In this document: piece after piece, positions 62,587 to 64,000 of the stretch
How the letters are laid out: each line of letters starts with the position of its first letter
Numbering within the stretch: the first letter of the stretch is position 1
Source of the DNA: Acholoe squamosa
Taxonomy: Eukaryota; Annelida; Polychaeta; Phyllodocida; Polynoidae
Assembly: GCA_949317995.1 (NCBI GenBank)
Contig: OX439039.1
Span: 15,987,282 to 16,051,281, forward strand
Length of the DNA: 64,000 bases
Direction of reading: 5' to 3'
Made by a program: the position numbers and the translations under genes
Notes under the pieces: model-generated
Seen by the model: the letters and a program-made list of their open reading frames with translations, nothing else
The model's database searches: none
Told to the model about the DNA's origin: nothing

Positions 62587-64000
62587 TCACCATGTCTCCG
62601 CCTTTCCCTCCGCCTCTTCTCCTAGTTCTACCTGGAGGAGAAACTCCCTGCATGGAGAGCAGATGACCAGTCCATCCAGGCCCACCGTTACCGTGCGCGG
62701 ATATTTGTCTAGTTTTGGTAGGGCAAGCACAGTGGGGGTCTTATCTCCCTTCCTGGTGCTTGAGGTAGCCAGGTTGGCGTCCCGTACAGAGGTAGTCTCC
62801 AATTTATCCGCCAGCTGTTCTGGGGTGTCCACTGAGGGGCCGGCCTCCACCGGAGTATGCTTTGTATTGGGTAATGTCTCTGACCAGCTCCCCATGGGCG
62901 AGAAGGCACGTGACTCCACGTCGAATTCCAGTAAGACTGACTCCAGGCTCCTTGACCTGGATGCCTTCCCCTGACCTTTGGATTTCCCTTTTTTCTGTGG
63001 GGTGGCTTTCAGCGGGGTGACCTTCTGCGAATTAGTCTCCTTCGAGCAGCTCCTCTCCGCCTGGCTCTTTTGTTCTCTAGACTTCTCCTCCACCTCTTTC
63101 TTCTCCTCCGCCTGCCTCTTTTGTTCTTCCAACCTCTTCTCCTCCACCTCATTTTGTCTCTTTTCCTCTCTCAGCCTCTTTTTCTCTGCCTCCTCCTTTT
63201 CTTCCGTCTTTCTCTGCTCCTCTTTGAGGCGTTCTTCCTCCTACTCTGCCTCTTTGCGTTCTTGTTCTTCCTATTCCCATTTCTCTTTCTCCATTTTCTC
63301 CATTCTCTCTCTCTGGCCTAACTTCTTAGCATCCTCCAGCACAGCCAGAAACTTTGCCTTCAACATAGGGCATCTCTCCACGTATGGCGGGATTGGGACA
63401 GTCCCCTCCGCCTCCTCACTCGTGTCATCTTCCTCCTCCGCCACACTCTCTCCGCTCTGACCTCTGGCCTCCTCCGGCTCGGCACGCTCCGGGCCCCTAT
63501 CCTCCTTCTTGTCGGGGGACTTGGGAGTGACTATGGGACCAGTTTTGACTAAGGCGGGCCTTGGTTTGTTGACCAGCTCGTAGGAATCCAATTTGTCTGG
63601 GCTGGAGTCCAATCCGTCCCCCCCCCAGGCCTAAACTATCTCCGTCATCGACACTGGAGATGTACCCCGGCATCTTGATCGATGCTCTCATGGTAGACTG
63701 CTCCCTCTTCGTCTCTTCATATTCCCTCTCCAGGGCTTGGATGTTTACAGTCCTTGGCAGCAACTCACGTTGCATACGTAACAGTGTCTTGGTGGGACTC
63801 TCCCCCTTCTTGCCATACTTTTCTACCAGTAAGCCGATGACGAATTTAAGTTTTGTCGCCACCTCGTCGTCGATCCGGAGGTCCCCGGCTTCCAAAGCCG
63901 GCGCCAGAGCTAGTAGACTTTGCCCTCCGGGGGGGGTGCTGGGCCCAGCTTGCTCCTCCTGCGGTGCTTCACCCTTGTCCTCCTCCGCCTCCTCTTGCTT
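62587..64000 (-). pseudogene. Broken Lys/Glu-rich coiled-coil ORF at the window edge
   Basis: The minus-strand reading enters from beyond 64000 (KQEEAEEDKGEAPQEEQAG...) and is open to about 63626 with a structured part DEVATKLKFVIGLLVEKYGKK...LLRMQRELL. A C homopolymer (about 63618-63627) shifts the frame. The next part (63612-63271) is Pro/Glu-rich and ends in RERMEKMEKEKWE. After two in-frame stops (about 63270 and 63241) the same frame continues as an ER/K-type single helix (EEKRLEEQKRQAEEKKEVEE) and a Ser/Thr-rich tail to 62587. It may be a Gag-like or accessory ORF of the LTR element at 61892, or a host pseudogene; I do not recognise a family. Confidence 0.5.

Overview
This is eukaryotic (metazoan) DNA: AT-rich, with long non-coding stretches, microsatellites, tRNA-derived SINE copies, foldback elements, retrotransposon relics and no host gene that I can recognise. 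The repeat ending in ACTCACTCACTC (about 10930-11060, with an inverted copy at 12414-12550) resembles repeats I associate with molluscs, so a marine invertebrate is plausible. That is an inference from memory, not a proof.

The window is dominated by three Polinton/Maverick-type (adintovirus-like) virus-derived elements. All begin AGTAGTAT and all have long terminal inverted repeats (TIRs). (A) 12896-31320 is a nearly complete 18.4-kb element with about 390-bp TIRs and a perfect 6-bp target duplication CCTGTG. (B) 45004-53954 is an inverted, shrunken, decayed element of about 9 kb with duplication AATGTT. (C) 1305-6191 is a gutted relic with duplication [A/G]TTGTC; inside it I can still recognise the 3' end of a DNA polymerase gene, split by nested insertions.

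Element A has a leftward late block from 21058 to 13429. In order of transcription it holds a tandem Death-domain protein, a packaging ATPase, a small protein with a hydrophobic tail, an acidic conserved protein, a chromodomain integrase, penton, a basic core protein, the major capsid protein, an adenovirus-type protease and a small helical protein. Two unknown leftward genes (21485-23000) precede it. The rightward block (23398-30863) holds a Pro/Ser-rich protein with three SUMO-interacting-like motifs, a zinc-ribbon protein, a 1.3-kb-codon protein-primed PolB and a Cys-rich protein. PolB has no ATG at its 5' end, but lies exactly -1 to the zinc-ribbon frame at an in-phase A_AAA_AAA next to its stop, which suggests frameshifting. 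Six 81-bp palindromic repeats follow PolB. Together these genes describe a self-synthesising, capsid-forming element with host-interaction genes. A frame break in the penton gene and an in-frame TAG in the early gene suggest that this copy is not fully functional.

Element A sits at the end of a minus-strand LINE (31321 to about 37050). The LINE encodes an L1-ORF1-like coiled-coil/RRM protein fused to a NADAR domain, an SGNH-hydrolase-like ORF and an endonuclease/reverse transcriptase. Other relics are a tyrosine-recombinase fragment (11157-11372), a DIRS-like RT/RNase H fragment (41368-42565), and a possible 3' LTR with a broken Lys/Glu-rich ORF at the right edge (61892-64000). Regions 1-1304, 8350-10437, 38700-41350, 42570-44997 and 53961-61828 contain no gene I can support.
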